Shown here: positions 1-8,717 of the stretch, one piece after another
How positions within the stretch are numbered: the stretch's first letter is position 1
Layout: each line of letters starts with the position of its first letter
Assembly: GCA_050950785.1 (NCBI GenBank)
Contig: JBMNIG010000007.1
Location: 150,092-214,091 of the forward strand
DNA length: 64,000 bases
Reading direction: 5' to 3'
From: JAAYOS01 sp050950785
GTDB taxonomy: Bacteria; Bacillota; Clostridia; Oscillospirales; JAAYOS01
The notes under the pieces: model-generated
What the model saw: only the letters and a program-made list of their open reading frames with translations
The model's database searches: none
Told to the model about the DNA's origin: nothing
Made by a program: the position numbers and the translations under genes

Positions 1-2
1 TG

Positions 3-307
3 TTTGTCCCTGTATGGCCAACGACACCTTTTGTGTTGCTGTCGGTAGCGTGCTGTTCATCAGCACCCCGAGTAAGAGCCCTCATAATGCAATTTCCTTT
101 TTCAGAGAACACTACGAAAATTATCAACATAGACGAGGGTTATCGAAAAAAATCACAATGCAAAGTTTGATTTGGCTGTGGGGTATGCTGCTGATTTCAA
201 TGTATTTTGTTAGTAAAGTGTGGTTACAGGTTTTGCTAACCTTTGTCGGATTGGCGGTAACAGTCCATATCCTTTGGATGGCAAAAGGCAGGGGCAAGGA
301 TGTGTAG
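3..307 (+). pseudogene. DUF454 (YbaN-like) membrane protein, 5'-truncated by the window edge and frameshifted
   Basis: Frame 3 from base 3 reads VPVWPTTPFVLLSVACCSS, with the PTTPF motif typical near the N-terminus of DUF454/YbaN inner-membrane proteins. The frame then shifts at the run of five T at 98-102. From there frame 2 gives the rest, FREHYENYQHRRGLSKK, then two hydrophobic segments and the stop at 305-307. One extra T in the run would restore a continuous protein, so this is either a real frameshift or a base-call error. The function of the family is unknown. The gene begins outside the window. Confidence 0.6.
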
Positions 308-621
308 AATGAAGCGTGTTATTAGTAGAAATGAAGCCATATTCAATCTTATTTAATATCCTCAATAGCAATAGGAGTTGCCCTTTTATTTATCGCGGCG
401 GAAAACCCTATAGAACTCGGTCTTGACCATAACAAAGCCTGTATGTTTGCAAGCACGAGAAAAGGCTATTAGCGGGTTGCCAATAGCCAAATTCTCAATA
501 CCACTATTACCAAAGCCCGCTTAAAGCAGGCAGGGTATACATTTTTCTCAGACCACTACAAAACGGTGGGGCGTAAACTTAAGGCTGCCGTATACCGGTC
601 GGTACATACAGTGGCTAGGGA
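308..621. other. intergenic stretch, no supported gene
   Basis: About 310 bases between the DUF454 fragment and a hairpin hold only short, stop-interrupted reading frames. One plus frame, open from about 490 to 620 but without a good start, encodes a basic stretch (KLKAAVYRSVHTV). I do not recognise it; it may be the remains of a decayed gene. Confidence 0.4.
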
Positions 622-652
622 GGGAGACTGTCCAATTAATGGGCAGCCTCCC
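622..652. terminator. hairpin downstream of the solute-binding protein gene
   Basis: GGGAGACTG and CAGCCTCCC form a stem, one mismatch, around a 13-base loop, between two genes whose 3' ends face it. There is no clear T run on either strand, so termination is likely but not certain. A very similar hairpin (GGAGGCTGTCC core) lies at 4296-4327. Confidence 0.5.
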
Positions 653-708
653 ATCCGATTATATATAGTTCTTGAACATTTTTGAATAGCTTCAAAAAGT
701 TTCAGCGT

Positions 709-2403
709 TTAGTCCATTCGTGCATAGTAGCGGTCAAGTGCAGCTTGCTGTATCTCAGTAGCACGATCAATGCCCATTGATTTCAACCCATCGATCATTG
801 AGTCGTACTCATCCATAGACTTCTGACCGGTGATGAACTTAACAATGTTTTCGGATAGATAGGTATTGATATCTGTCATGATTTGAGCGTATTCCATGCT
901 TTCATCAGCAGTTAAGGTGATCTGAGGCATGGTATACTCATCTTCCCAGTTTCCTTCAAATAGCTCTTTGGTGTTCCAAACATTTTCACTGGTAGTCGGC
1001 ACAAGTTCTCTCTCCCAGTTATACCAAGAAGCTTGTGATGGCGGACATGCATAGAGTGCAATTGCATCATTTAGAGATAGCCCATCCGGATTCTTATATA
1101 CTACTTCCGTAAACTGAGGCTTACCAGTGTCGTCATATACAAAGCTCTCATTTTCTATTCCGTAGCTGCACAGAAGAGCTCCTTCGTCAGTGTAGAAATA
1201 GTCATACCATCTCATCATGAGTCCAATATCGTCGCAGGAGGTTGTTACAAAAGCACAGAGATTTCCGCGATAATAAAGCTGTCCTCCACCCATGGTCACC
1301 TTTCGAGTATCTCCATGTTCCTTAACAGGGCATTTAAACCCTCGCCACTTCAAATTTTCATCACCGCCGGCTGCCGCTAGACTCTCAAAATAATCTGGAT
1401 ATGTGTAAAGAGATATGGCCAGCCCCATCTTGTTATTTAATACATGTTCTGGATTGAGACCAGGATAGCCTGCACGGGTATAGAAATCTCTGTCTATTAG
1501 TCCCTCATCATACCAATTTGCCATCATTTGAATGTATTCCTTAAATCCGGGTTCTGTAGCACCGAATTTGGCAACGCCATTTTTCTGGATAAAAACGTTG
1601 CCTGTAACTGATGTGCTATACATCGTATCAAAGCCGGCAAGTAGCCAGTCATCAATACCATGAGGAAGTATTGATAATGGCATTTCAGGGTTATAGTTGT
1701 CGCGGAAAGCAACAAGGACATCGTGTAGTTCATCATATGTCTCAGGAATATCCATACCAAGGTCTTCTAGCCAATCGTGGCGCCCCAAGGGGCCAAAGTA
1801 TGCCCATTGGAGTTTTTGCATGATTTTATAGAAAGCTACACACATGCCACTATCTGTAAGGGTAGCAACCTTTGTGCCCTCTGTGAGATTTCTAACATAA
1901 TCATAATTTGGTGCATACTGAGGAATATATGGTTCGAGATCAACGATAATACCGTTTTCTACATAATAATCTGCACCATTTGTCAAATAAGTTATTGATG
2001 CCTGATAGCTGTCTGCATAGTCTTGAGAGGCCATAGCTAAATTGAAGCTTTCGACTGCGCTTGCTGATGAAACGTGTTGCCAGTCTATTTGAATACCGGT
2101 ACGTCTCTCAAATTCTTTATACGCGTAGCTGTCATTTAAAGACATCATATTATTAGACGAGAATGCTACCCATATAGAAAAAGTCTTGGAATCTGCCAGC
2201 GGTAACTTAAACTCTCCCCCCTCTGCAACAGCGAGTGCCCTCTCTTCGACAGGTTCAGTGGTACTTTCATCAGTATCAGTGGGAATGGAAGATTGAACAG
2301 GTGTTGGTTCTGGACTATCCTCGTTACTAGTCTCACTGCATCCTGCAAGTAAACCAATAACAAAGAGCAACGCAAGTGTAAGTGCTAAGTATTTCTTGAC
2401 CAT
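709..2403 (-). CDS. extracellular solute-binding lipoprotein (family 1, carbohydrate ABC type)
   Basis: A 564-residue lipoprotein. The signal peptide ends in the lipobox LLAGC with the lipidated Cys at residue 22, followed by an acidic Ser/Thr/Glu linker to about residue 60 and then a large periplasmic-binding-protein fold. Size and style match the bulky sugar-binding proteins of CUT1-type ABC importers of Firmicutes (LplA/YtcQ-like). It should bind an oligosaccharide outside the cell. No permease or ATPase gene adjoins it, so it is an orphan here and must share a transporter elsewhere. The start is supported by GAAAGGGG 6 bases upstream. Substrate is unknown. Confidence 0.85.
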   Translation of the reverse strand: MVKKYLALTLALLFVIGLLAGCSETSNEDSPEPTPVQSSIPTDTDESTTEPVEERALAVAEGGEFKLPLADSKTFSIWVAFSSNNMMSLNDSYAYKEFERRTGIQIDWQHVSSASAVESFNLAMASQDYADSYQASITYLTNGADYYVENGIIVDLEPYIPQYAPNYDYVRNLTEGTKVATLTDSGMCVAFYKIMQKLQWAYFGPLGRHDWLEDLGMDIPETYDELHDVLVAFRDNYNPEMPLSILPHGIDDWLLAGFDTMYSTSVTGNVFIQKNGVAKFGATEPGFKEYIQMMANWYDEGLIDRDFYTRAGYPGLNPEHVLNNKMGLAISLYTYPDYFESLAAAGGDENLKWRGFKCPVKEHGDTRKVTMGGGQLYYRGNLCAFVTTSCDDIGLMMRWYDYFYTDEGALLCSYGIENESFVYDDTGKPQFTEVVYKNPDGLSLNDAIALYACPPSQASWYNWERELVPTTSENVWNTKELFEGNWEDEYTMPQITLTADESMEYAQIMTDINTYLSENIVKFITGQKSMDEYDSMIDGLKSMGIDRATEIQQAALDRYYARMD

Positions 2404-2441
2404 AGAAATCCCCTTTCAATAGTATAACGATATACTAGACA

Positions 2442-2470
2442 AGTATAAAATAATATACCAAATATTTCAA
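2442..2470 (-). promoter_or_regulatory. sigma-A promoter of the solute-binding protein gene
   Basis: On the minus strand TTGAAA (2465-2470) and TATACT (2442-2447) are separated by 17 bases, a near-consensus housekeeping promoter about 40 bases before the start codon. The divergent esterase at 2579 has only a weak candidate on the plus strand (TTGACC, 17 bases, TAAACT). Confidence 0.6.
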
Positions 2471-2578
2471 TGCAAATAATTAACAAAAATGCAAGTCTCT
2501 TTTTGGTTAATTAACATATTGACCATGGTATGCATAAACTGTAAACTCACAAATAAAGTATAACGAAAGACTAATATA

Positions 2579-4147
2579 ATGACAGGAGACAGATTAGAGT
2601 TGAGCAATATCGTAGAAAAATCTTATCCGGGAATAAACAGAATAGTTAAGACCGAAGCCGGTCTTATTCGTGGTGTTGCAGGTAATAATCCTGCTTTTAC
2701 TGTTTTCAAGGGTGTCCCTTATGCGGCACCTCCTGTTGGTGATTTAAGGTGGAGGGAACCACAACCTGTTGAACCATGGAACGGTGTACGGGATGCAATA
2801 GAGTTTGGCCCAATACCAATGCAGATGCAACACAAACCAGATTCATTCTATGGTAAAGAATTCTATCCATGTCCACAACCTATGAGTGAGGATTGCCTAT
2901 ATCTAAATATTTGGACACCGGCACGAACAGGTGACGAAAAGTTCCCAGTAATGTTGTGGATCCACGGCGGAGGGTACGTCGGAGGTTATGGCCATGAAAT
3001 GGAATTTGATGGTGAAGCATTTTGCCGCGAAGATGTTATACTTGTAACAATAAACTATCGTCTTGGCATCTTGGGGTTCTTTGCGCATCCTCAGCTTTCA
3101 GCGGAAAGTGAACATGGTATTAGTGGCAACTATGGTCATTTCGATCAGGTAGCTGCATTGAAGTGGGTTCGCCGCAACATTTCCGTATTTGGTGGTGACC
3201 CTGACAATATTACTGTCTTTGGACAATCTGCAGGAGCAGGCAGTATACAAACAATCATGAATTCTCCTCTCACACAAGGAGACATCTCCAAGGTTATACT
3301 ACAGAGTGGCGTATTTATGGATGTCCTAACTGACTATCCTAGAACGCGACCTCTAAGCTATTTTGAGGAGTGCGGAGTGGAATATATAAATTCCGCAAGT
3401 TGTGATTCAATCGATTCGCTTCGGGAATTGAGCTATGATGAGCTAATTAAGGCGCAGTTTGGCCAAGGTTTCAACCCCAGGTTTGTATTTGGTACAGCAG
3501 TAGATGGATATTTACTTTGTGATAAAATAACAAATAAGTACCTAGATGGTACTTATCCAGACATTCCTTATCTATTTGGTACTACTCGTGACGAGAGTCT
3601 ACTTATGTTCCGTTCAAGACGTGAACCCGATAAATGGATTGAAAGTTGCAGAACTATCTATGGTGACCACGCTGATGATTTGCTTGAGATCGTGGGAGAG
3701 GTCGATACATCCGAAGATGTCATTAATATAATGAAAAAACTTCATATACTTACCGTCAACAGTCGAATACTTGCAGAATTGCAGATAAAGAACGGTAGAA
3801 AACCAGCATATCTCTATTTCTTTGACCACAATCTTCCCGGTAGCAACGATGGTTCGTTCCACTCATCCGAGTTGTGGTATGTGTTTGGTACACTAAATCG
3901 CTCTTGGCGTCCTATGACCGGTATTGACTATGACATTTCATCAAAAATGGTACGCTATTGGGCTAATTTTGCCCGTTCAGGTGACCCGAACGGCGAAGGT
4001 TTGCCGGTATGGATGCCCTATACCGAAGACAATAGGGTGAACATGTATTTCGGAGATACAGAAGTGAAAACACTACCGATTTCTGAAAATGAAATCCAGC
4101 GATTTGCAAGAGAATTTGGTGTTAATCAAAAACCAGTTGGCAATTGA
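2579..4147 (+). CDS. type-B carboxylesterase (para-nitrobenzyl esterase-like)
   Basis: A 522-residue alpha/beta hydrolase of the carboxylesterase/cholinesterase family with no signal peptide, so cytoplasmic. Landmarks in order: FKGVPYAAPPVGDLRW near residue 45, EDCLYLNIWTP, the oxyanion-hole HGGGY near 130, the nucleophile elbow GQSAG with Ser217, an acid in TTRDES (Glu339) and the His428 in FHSSE. All family hallmarks are present. It probably removes acyl groups from sugars or small esters. The ATG at 2579 lacks a ribosome binding site; the TTG at 2600, 12 bases after AGGAG, is an alternative start. It is transcribed away from the solute-binding protein gene. Confidence 0.9.
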   Translation: MTGDRLELSNIVEKSYPGINRIVKTEAGLIRGVAGNNPAFTVFKGVPYAAPPVGDLRWREPQPVEPWNGVRDAIEFGPIPMQMQHKPDSFYGKEFYPCPQPMSEDCLYLNIWTPARTGDEKFPVMLWIHGGGYVGGYGHEMEFDGEAFCREDVILVTINYRLGILGFFAHPQLSAESEHGISGNYGHFDQVAALKWVRRNISVFGGDPDNITVFGQSAGAGSIQTIMNSPLTQGDISKVILQSGVFMDVLTDYPRTRPLSYFEECGVEYINSASCDSIDSLRELSYDELIKAQFGQGFNPRFVFGTAVDGYLLCDKITNKYLDGTYPDIPYLFGTTRDESLLMFRSRREPDKWIESCRTIYGDHADDLLEIVGEVDTSEDVINIMKKLHILTVNSRILAELQIKNGRKPAYLYFFDHNLPGSNDGSFHSSELWYVFGTLNRSWRPMTGIDYDISSKMVRYWANFARSGDPNGEGLPVWMPYTEDNRVNMYFGDTEVKTLPISENEIQRFAREFGVNQKPVGN

Positions 4148-4176
4148 GTTTACGAATAAACAATTGATTTTCAGTC

Positions 4177-4293
4177 GTTGAAGCTATCAAAAATACTCCG
4201 CTTGGTCAATTTGCACCATTATTCATCAATGAGATCATGGCCGCAAGGTTTTCAAAGGTGATGTGGATAATGGAAATATCGCTAAGTGAATGA
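4177..4293 (+). pseudogene. fragment of a Crp/Fnr-family regulator gene
   Basis: The plus frame reads VEAIKNTPLGQF, then FINEIMAARFSKVMWIMEI, before a stop at 4291. This closely matches the dimerisation-helix region of the intact Crp/Fnr protein encoded at 8021 (YTNELMATRFSEVMWLMEQ). Nothing of the sensor or helix-turn-helix domain remains. It is a scrap of a related gene, and no ribosome binding site precedes it. Confidence 0.6.
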
Positions 4294-4295
4294 TA

Positions 4296-4327
4296 AGGAG
4301 GCTGTCCAATTAGACGGACAGCCTCCT
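4296..4327. terminator. terminator between convergent esterase genes
   Basis: Perfect 12-bp stem AGGAGGCTGTCC / GGACAGCCTCCT with an 8-base loop, followed by a short A/T-rich stretch. It sits between the 3' ends of two convergent esterase genes and could serve both. Confidence 0.7.
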
Positions 4328-4408
4328 AAAGCGTATGTTTTCTTCTAAATTACCTTGCGAAAATATATCGAAAAGTCGATACATGGACAATTATGATAAG
4401 GATTATCT

Positions 4409-5944
4409 TTATAGTCCAAACGTTGGTCTGGGGCTCACCTTATTGTGCAGCTCAATCAATTCCTCGTCAAATGCTTCAAGGCATTCACACTCGCGGTCGA
4501 TGATCATCGTATAACGATGTTCATTTGTAAAGGGCATCCACTTCGGTAGATACTTATTATTAGGATCGCCGTATTTGACAAAATTCAATGTCATGGTGCT
4601 GAAGATATTTGCAAGCTTCTGACCGTAGATTGCTTCGTTGAGCACATACACTTTGTCTTCATTCATGAAGATGTAGCAGACCTCGCCGCCGTGCCACAGC
4701 GGTATCCAGCCGTCCTCCGGCGCATTGTAGGAGGCAAGGAAAACATAGGTGTTATTGTTGCCAGCCTCGGCATGCTTCGACGCGGCGTTTAGAGTAGGAA
4801 TACGAACCATGGAATCCATGTATGCAAGATCAAGAATGTCATGCTTCGGGTAAGCCTTTCTGAACAGCTCCATCAGACGATCGGCTTCTGCACCAAATCT
4901 ATCTTTGAGGAAGGATATTTTGTCGTCCTCGGTCATTGCTTCCTTTTCCTCGGCGGTAAGCTTTACTAGCGGGAATTCACCAAGGGTCGAGCCATAGATG
5001 ATGGGCTTATCCTTGGACCATGGCATGAACCCGACATCGCCCGGAAAGCCATGGAAATAATCATCAGCAATTGGGCTCCAGTTTATACGGACACCTGCCT
5101 CGGCAAGCGGACGGGAAACCTTTCTGTATGCCGCCGCCAATTCTTCAAAAGATACCTCGTATAGCTTTTCGATGTTATCCTTTGTGATGCCGAGCTCATC
5201 CAGAATGGCCTTCGCACCCTTCCTGCTGTCCTCGTCTGCGGTTGGAGAAACGCGTCCCATCGCACCGCTCAGAACGATACCACGCTGGAAGTAGGGCGCA
5301 GCCTCCTCGATCTGGTACATACACTGTACTTTTCCGCCGCCGCCGGAATGGCCGATGATAGTCACATTCTCAGGATCTCCACCGAATGCCGCAATATTCT
5401 CATGGATCCACTTGAGAGCGGCAACGAGATCCGCGATGCCGACATTAACGGAGTTCTTGAACTCCTCTCCGTAGTCCGCCAAATTCAGATGACCCAGAAT
5501 GTTAAGACGATGGTTTATGGAAACAAAAACGATATCGCCATAATGCGCCAAATTGAAGCCATCGAACGAATACTCCTCCAGTGCGTTGCCTGCAAAGTAT
5601 CCGCCGCCGTGCATCCAAACTAACACAGGTTTCTTTTCGCCGTTCAGGGTTTTTGGTGCCCAAATGTTCAGGTTCTGGCAGTCTTCGCTCTGCTTCTGCA
5701 GCATATGTAGACCCCTATAGTAAGAGGGGGGATTGGGAGGCAACATCTGCATCGTGATGGGACCATAGGTATAGGCATTTTTTATCCCTTCCCAAGGCTG
5801 CTGCTCAACCGGCATATGGAAACGTTTCGCCTCCGCATACTTGATACCCATAAAAATGTTGACATCGCCGTATGTCACACCTCGAAGCTTGCCGAACTTT
5901 GTCTCGACAACCGGCTTAACAGGATCAAAAACATACCGATTCAT
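4409..5944 (-). CDS. type-B carboxylesterase, paralogue of the one at 47741
   Basis: A 511-residue carboxylesterase-family hydrolase lacking a signal peptide. It shows SEDCQNLNIWAPKT, the oxyanion-hole HGGGYFAG near residue 110, and a nucleophile elbow GHSGGGG with Ser200 (GxSxG, where the family usually has GESAG). The C-terminal half contains WHGGEVCYIF, carrying the expected catalytic His. It is nearly collinear with the protein encoded at 47741, differing mainly by one extra Gly after the nucleophile and a short segment after LSGA. Likely an acyl esterase acting on plant-derived esters. Ribosome binding site AAAGGTAGG lies before the ATG. The IS256-family element is inserted directly upstream of its promoter. 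Confidence 0.9.
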   Translation of the reverse strand: MNRYVFDPVKPVVETKFGKLRGVTYGDVNIFMGIKYAEAKRFHMPVEQQPWEGIKNAYTYGPITMQMLPPNPPSYYRGLHMLQKQSEDCQNLNIWAPKTLNGEKKPVLVWMHGGGYFAGNALEEYSFDGFNLAHYGDIVFVSINHRLNILGHLNLADYGEEFKNSVNVGIADLVAALKWIHENIAAFGGDPENVTIIGHSGGGGKVQCMYQIEEAAPYFQRGIVLSGAMGRVSPTADEDSRKGAKAILDELGITKDNIEKLYEVSFEELAAAYRKVSRPLAEAGVRINWSPIADDYFHGFPGDVGFMPWSKDKPIIYGSTLGEFPLVKLTAEEKEAMTEDDKISFLKDRFGAEADRLMELFRKAYPKHDILDLAYMDSMVRIPTLNAASKHAEAGNNNTYVFLASYNAPEDGWIPLWHGGEVCYIFMNEDKVYVLNEAIYGQKLANIFSTMTLNFVKYGDPNNKYLPKWMPFTNEHRYTMIIDRECECLEAFDEELIELHNKVSPRPTFGL

Positions 5945-5976
5945 ACAATCCTACCTTTCTATGTTTTTCTTTTTAC

Positions 5977-6028
5977 TGAAAACGTTTGACATTTATATAT
6001 ATTGTATCAATTGTTAAATAAAAATCAA
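5977..6028 (-). promoter_or_regulatory. promoter with LacI-type operator-like site
   Basis: On the minus strand TTGATT (6023-6028), 16 bases, TACAAT (6001-6006), then TGTCAAACGTTTTCA (5977-5991) over the expected transcription start. The same three elements in the same order occur before the paralogous esterase at 47649-47707, although flanking bases differ. The AAACGTTT core resembles LacI-family/CcpA operators, so repression by a sugar-responsive regulator is a reasonable inference. Confidence 0.6.
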
Positions 6029-6036
6029 TTTAATTA

Positions 6037-7464
6037 GGTAGTGTCAATAATTTTGTGTAAATCCTACTTGTAAGATAAGAATGGTTAAGCTTTAAGAAAC
6101 TTGTTCTAAAGTGTGGGCGACATTATCTGTGTCGGTTGGCTTTTCCACGGTACGATCTGAAAACGAGAGTTGTTCAAACATTTCAGCAATTTCAAATTGT
6201 GCCATATTGAACCCTTTATGTGTCCGGCTAGCACCTTTCGCGTTGTATTCTACAACATAGCAATAAGCAAGTTTTTCTAGTGCGACCTCATTGGGAAATT
6301 GCTCTTTAGATTTAGTGAGCCGTTTGAGTTGCTTATTGAAGTTTTCAGAGATGTTGTTTGTGTATAAAGATGACTGAATTGATTTTGGAAAGCTCATGAA
6401 CGAAAAGAGATTCTTTTTGCTCTGCAAAGAGCTCGTCATCTTCGGATATTTCTTACCCCACTTCTCAACAAAAGCCTGTAGATTTTGTATGGCAATAGTT
6501 ACATCCGTTTGTTGATAAATGGTCTTCAAGTCATCAGCTACTGCAGCTTTGTCGCTGGCACGAACTTTATTGAGAAGGTTACGAATTAAATGGGTCCAAC
6601 AGGTTTGATGCTTTGCCTTTGGAAATATGTCAGTTACTGCATTGCCGAGACCCGTTAACTCGTCGGATACGAAGAGCAATACTTCTTTCAAACCTCTATC
6701 CTGTAAATCGACCAACATCTCTTGATAATTGGAGGCAGCTTCAGTTGGATAGACCGCGAAGGATAAGACTTCTTTATGCCCCTCTTCATCAATCCCGAGG
6801 ATAACATGGAGTGCCTCTTTGGCGACCGTATCACGGCGCACGTTAATAAACGTCGCATCGCAGTAGAGAACAACATAGCGGTCCTTCACCGTTCTCTCAG
6901 AGAAGGCCTGTAGCTCATCAACCATTACTTCTGTGATGTTAGAGACAGCCTGTGGAGAGTAGTGATGTCCATACATCTTCTCGATAATATCACCGATCTC
7001 ACGGGTAGAGACACCTTTTTGATATAGTAGAATGATGAAGTCCTCTAGCTGATTGTCTTGTTCTTTGAAAAGCACAGGCGTTCTGGGCGCAAACTTTCCT
7101 TTTCGAACCCTGGGTATATTCAAATTTAAACCACCGTATTTTGTCTTTTCTGAGCGCGGGTAGTAGCCGTTTCTTGAGTTGCCACAGTGATGACCAGCGA
7201 CATTGTGAGGCTCGTAGCCTAGGAAGGCTGTTCTTTCTGCTTCCATTAGAGTGTTGACTGTTTGTTCTACAGTTTTACGAATAACTTCATCAAAAGAGAC
7301 GCCAGCCTCTATACCTTCGAGCACTTTTGTGGTAAAATCATTCATGAGAGGACCTCCTGTAATCTTGTGATTTGTTTTGTTACTACTACAATCTTACAAG
7401 ATTTGGTCCTCTTTTTAAATGCCTAGAGAGAATTTGGCGTTTACACAATTTATTTTACACTATG
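6037..7464 (-). mobile_element. IS256-family insertion sequence, intact, with 8-bp target duplication
   Basis: The 1428-bp element is bounded by imperfect inverted repeats. The left end starts GGTAGTGTCAATAATTTTG; the right end, read inward, starts CATAGTGTAAAATAAATTG. Both continue with TGTAAA. Exact 8-bp direct repeats TTTAATTA flank it at 6029-6036 and 7465-7472, as expected for IS256-type transposition. The single transposase gene is complete. Intact ends, an exact target duplication and a full reading frame point to a recent insertion. It lies immediately upstream of the -35 box of the esterase at 4409. Confidence 0.9.
6092..7345 (-). CDS. IS256-family (Mutator-like) transposase
   Basis: A 417-residue DDE transposase that cuts and joins the ends of the surrounding insertion sequence. 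Visible signatures: an N-terminal basic region with RNGYYPR and a short PRVRKGKF segment; the first catalytic Asp in LYCDATFINVR (about 168); the second in VSDELTGLGNAV (about 234); the CWTHLIRN motif typical of the family; and the catalytic Glu in NNISENFNKQLKR. Length is normal for IS256 enzymes. AGGAGGTCC precedes the ATG. It appears fully intact. Confidence 0.95.
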   Translation of the reverse strand: MNDFTTKVLEGIEAGVSFDEVIRKTVEQTVNTLMEAERTAFLGYEPHNVAGHHCGNSRNGYYPRSEKTKYGGLNLNIPRVRKGKFAPRTPVLFKEQDNQLEDFIILLYQKGVSTREIGDIIEKMYGHHYSPQAVSNITEVMVDELQAFSERTVKDRYVVLYCDATFINVRRDTVAKEALHVILGIDEEGHKEVLSFAVYPTEAASNYQEMLVDLQDRGLKEVLLFVSDELTGLGNAVTDIFPKAKHQTCWTHLIRNLLNKVRASDKAAVADDLKTIYQQTDVTIAIQNLQAFVEKWGKKYPKMTSSLQSKKNLFSFMSFPKSIQSSLYTNNISENFNKQLKRLTKSKEQFPNEVALEKLAYCYVVEYNAKGASRTHKGFNMAQFEIAEMFEQLSFSDRTVEKPTDTDNVAHTLEQVS

Positions 7465-7472
7465 TTTAATTA

Positions 7473-7962
7473 TGTAAAATATTAGTTTCAAAAAATAAGC
7501 ATTAGATCCTCAATTTCCCTTGATTGCATAAAAGTGTGTATATATTACTTTTCCTGGGTTATTCACCACGCATTTTGACATAATATCTATATTTTACTGG
7601 AGTGCAATCTTTTTGCGATAATTTCATTTCAACAGTACCGACATGAGATTTCAGTTTGTTACACAAGGGTCAGCCGCTAACTCCCTGTTTTTTAGAACAA
7701 GTTCGCAGTATTCCTCTTTCGTTCGCATAGGCAATCCCTCCTAAACGGTGTATCTTCCACCACCTTGTGGGCTCTCATTGTGGGTATTTTGGTTGGGAAT
7801 TCAATTGATACATAACAAAAACCTAGCATAATATTATCATAAAAAAATAAGTATTAAATAGAGAAAACCACTGCAGCTATTGATTTTATCCATCTAATTG
7901 CATTATAAAATAAAAAATCCACCGGCAGATAGATTATTGCTTATATACGCGCACACAGGTTG
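7473..7962. other. intergenic region between IS256 and crp
   Basis: Apart from the 25-residue remnant above, this A/T-rich stretch has no gene that I can support and no clear terminator. Its right end leads into the promoter of the Crp/Fnr gene. Confidence 0.4.
7651..7728 (-). pseudogene. short 5' gene remnant, 25 residues
   Basis: A strong ribosome binding site (TAGGAGGG) precedes an ATG and the peptide MRTKEEYCELVLKNREL, followed by a stop eight residues later. From memory it resembles the N-terminus of small cysteine-rich proteins common in Clostridia (about 60 residues with CxxC-type clusters), but the cysteine-rich part is absent. I infer a truncated gene; it could also be a genuine micropeptide. 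Confidence 0.4.
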
Positions 7963-7991
7963 TTGAACTAATATGAAATTTACGGTATTAT
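7963..7991 (+). promoter_or_regulatory. sigma-A promoter of the Crp/Fnr gene
   Basis: TTGAAC, 17 bases, TATTAT, ending about 30 bases before the start codon. Confidence 0.55.
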
Positions 7992-8020
7992 AAGCGCAGT
8001 ATATAAAAGAGGCGATGTAA

Positions 8021-8677
8021 ATGGCATTTGAAAATTACTTTCCTATCTGGGATAAATTAACGGATAATGAGCGCGGGCTGCTGAGAAAGTCGGCGGTCAA
8101 GCGCACTGCTTCAAAGGGGACGCTGCTGAACAACAGCTCAGCGGACTGCGTGGGACTATTCATCATCCGTTCCGGCCAGCTTCGGGCATTTATCCTATCG
8201 GATGAGGGTAGGGAGGTCACCATCTACCGACTATTTGAGCGCGATATGTGCCTATTCTCCGCCTCCTGTATGATCAACAGTATCCAATTTGATATCACGA
8301 TCGAAGCTGAGAAGGATACCGAGCTGTGGATCGTTCCTGCGGAGGTCTATAAACAAATCATGGATGGCTCCGCCGCTGTCGCAAATTACACTAATGAGCT
8401 TATGGCCACGCGTTTTTCAGAAGTTATGTGGCTCATGGAGCAGATCATGTGGAAGAGCTTTGACAAACGACTTGCCTCCTTTTTGCTTGAAGAGAGTTCT
8501 TTGGAGGGCAGCAATGTGTTGAATATCACCCATGACAGGATCGCCGCTCACATGGGAACAGCACGTGAGGTCGTTACACGGATGTTACGACATTTCCAGT
8601 CGGAGGGTATGGTTGCTCTCACTAGAGGAAAAGTAAAACTAACAGATGTAGAGCGCTTACGGGCACTCTCGGAATAA
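8021..8677 (+). CDS. Crp/Fnr-family transcriptional regulator
   Basis: 218 residues: a cyclic-nucleotide-binding-like beta-barrel (GLFIIRSGQLRAFILSDEGREVTIY, residues about 45-75), a long dimerisation helix (YTNELMATRFSEVMWLMEQ) and a C-terminal winged helix-turn-helix (HDRIAAHMGTAREVVTRMLRHF, about 170-192). There is no N-terminal cysteine cluster, so it is not a classical Fe-S FNR; a redox, nitrosative or sulfur-related signal is possible. It converges with the thioredoxin and Fe-S genes, a neighbourhood I associate with redox control in Clostridia. Ribosome binding site AGAGGCG. Confidence 0.9.
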   Translation: MAFENYFPIWDKLTDNERGLLRKSAVKRTASKGTLLNNSSADCVGLFIIRSGQLRAFILSDEGREVTIYRLFERDMCLFSASCMINSIQFDITIEAEKDTELWIVPAEVYKQIMDGSAAVANYTNELMATRFSEVMWLMEQIMWKSFDKRLASFLLEESSLEGSNVLNITHDRIAAHMGTAREVVTRMLRHFQSEGMVALTRGKVKLTDVERLRALSE

Positions 8678-8683
8678 AGAAAC

Positions 8684-8710
8684 AGCGTCGTCCGATCACT
8701 GGGCGACGCT
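8684..8710. terminator. bidirectional terminator between crp and trxA
   Basis: 10-bp stem AGCGTCGTCC / GGGCGACGCT (one G-T pair), 7-base loop, followed by TTTGC on the plus strand. It separates convergent genes. Confidence 0.75.
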
Positions 8711-8717
8711 TTGCTGA

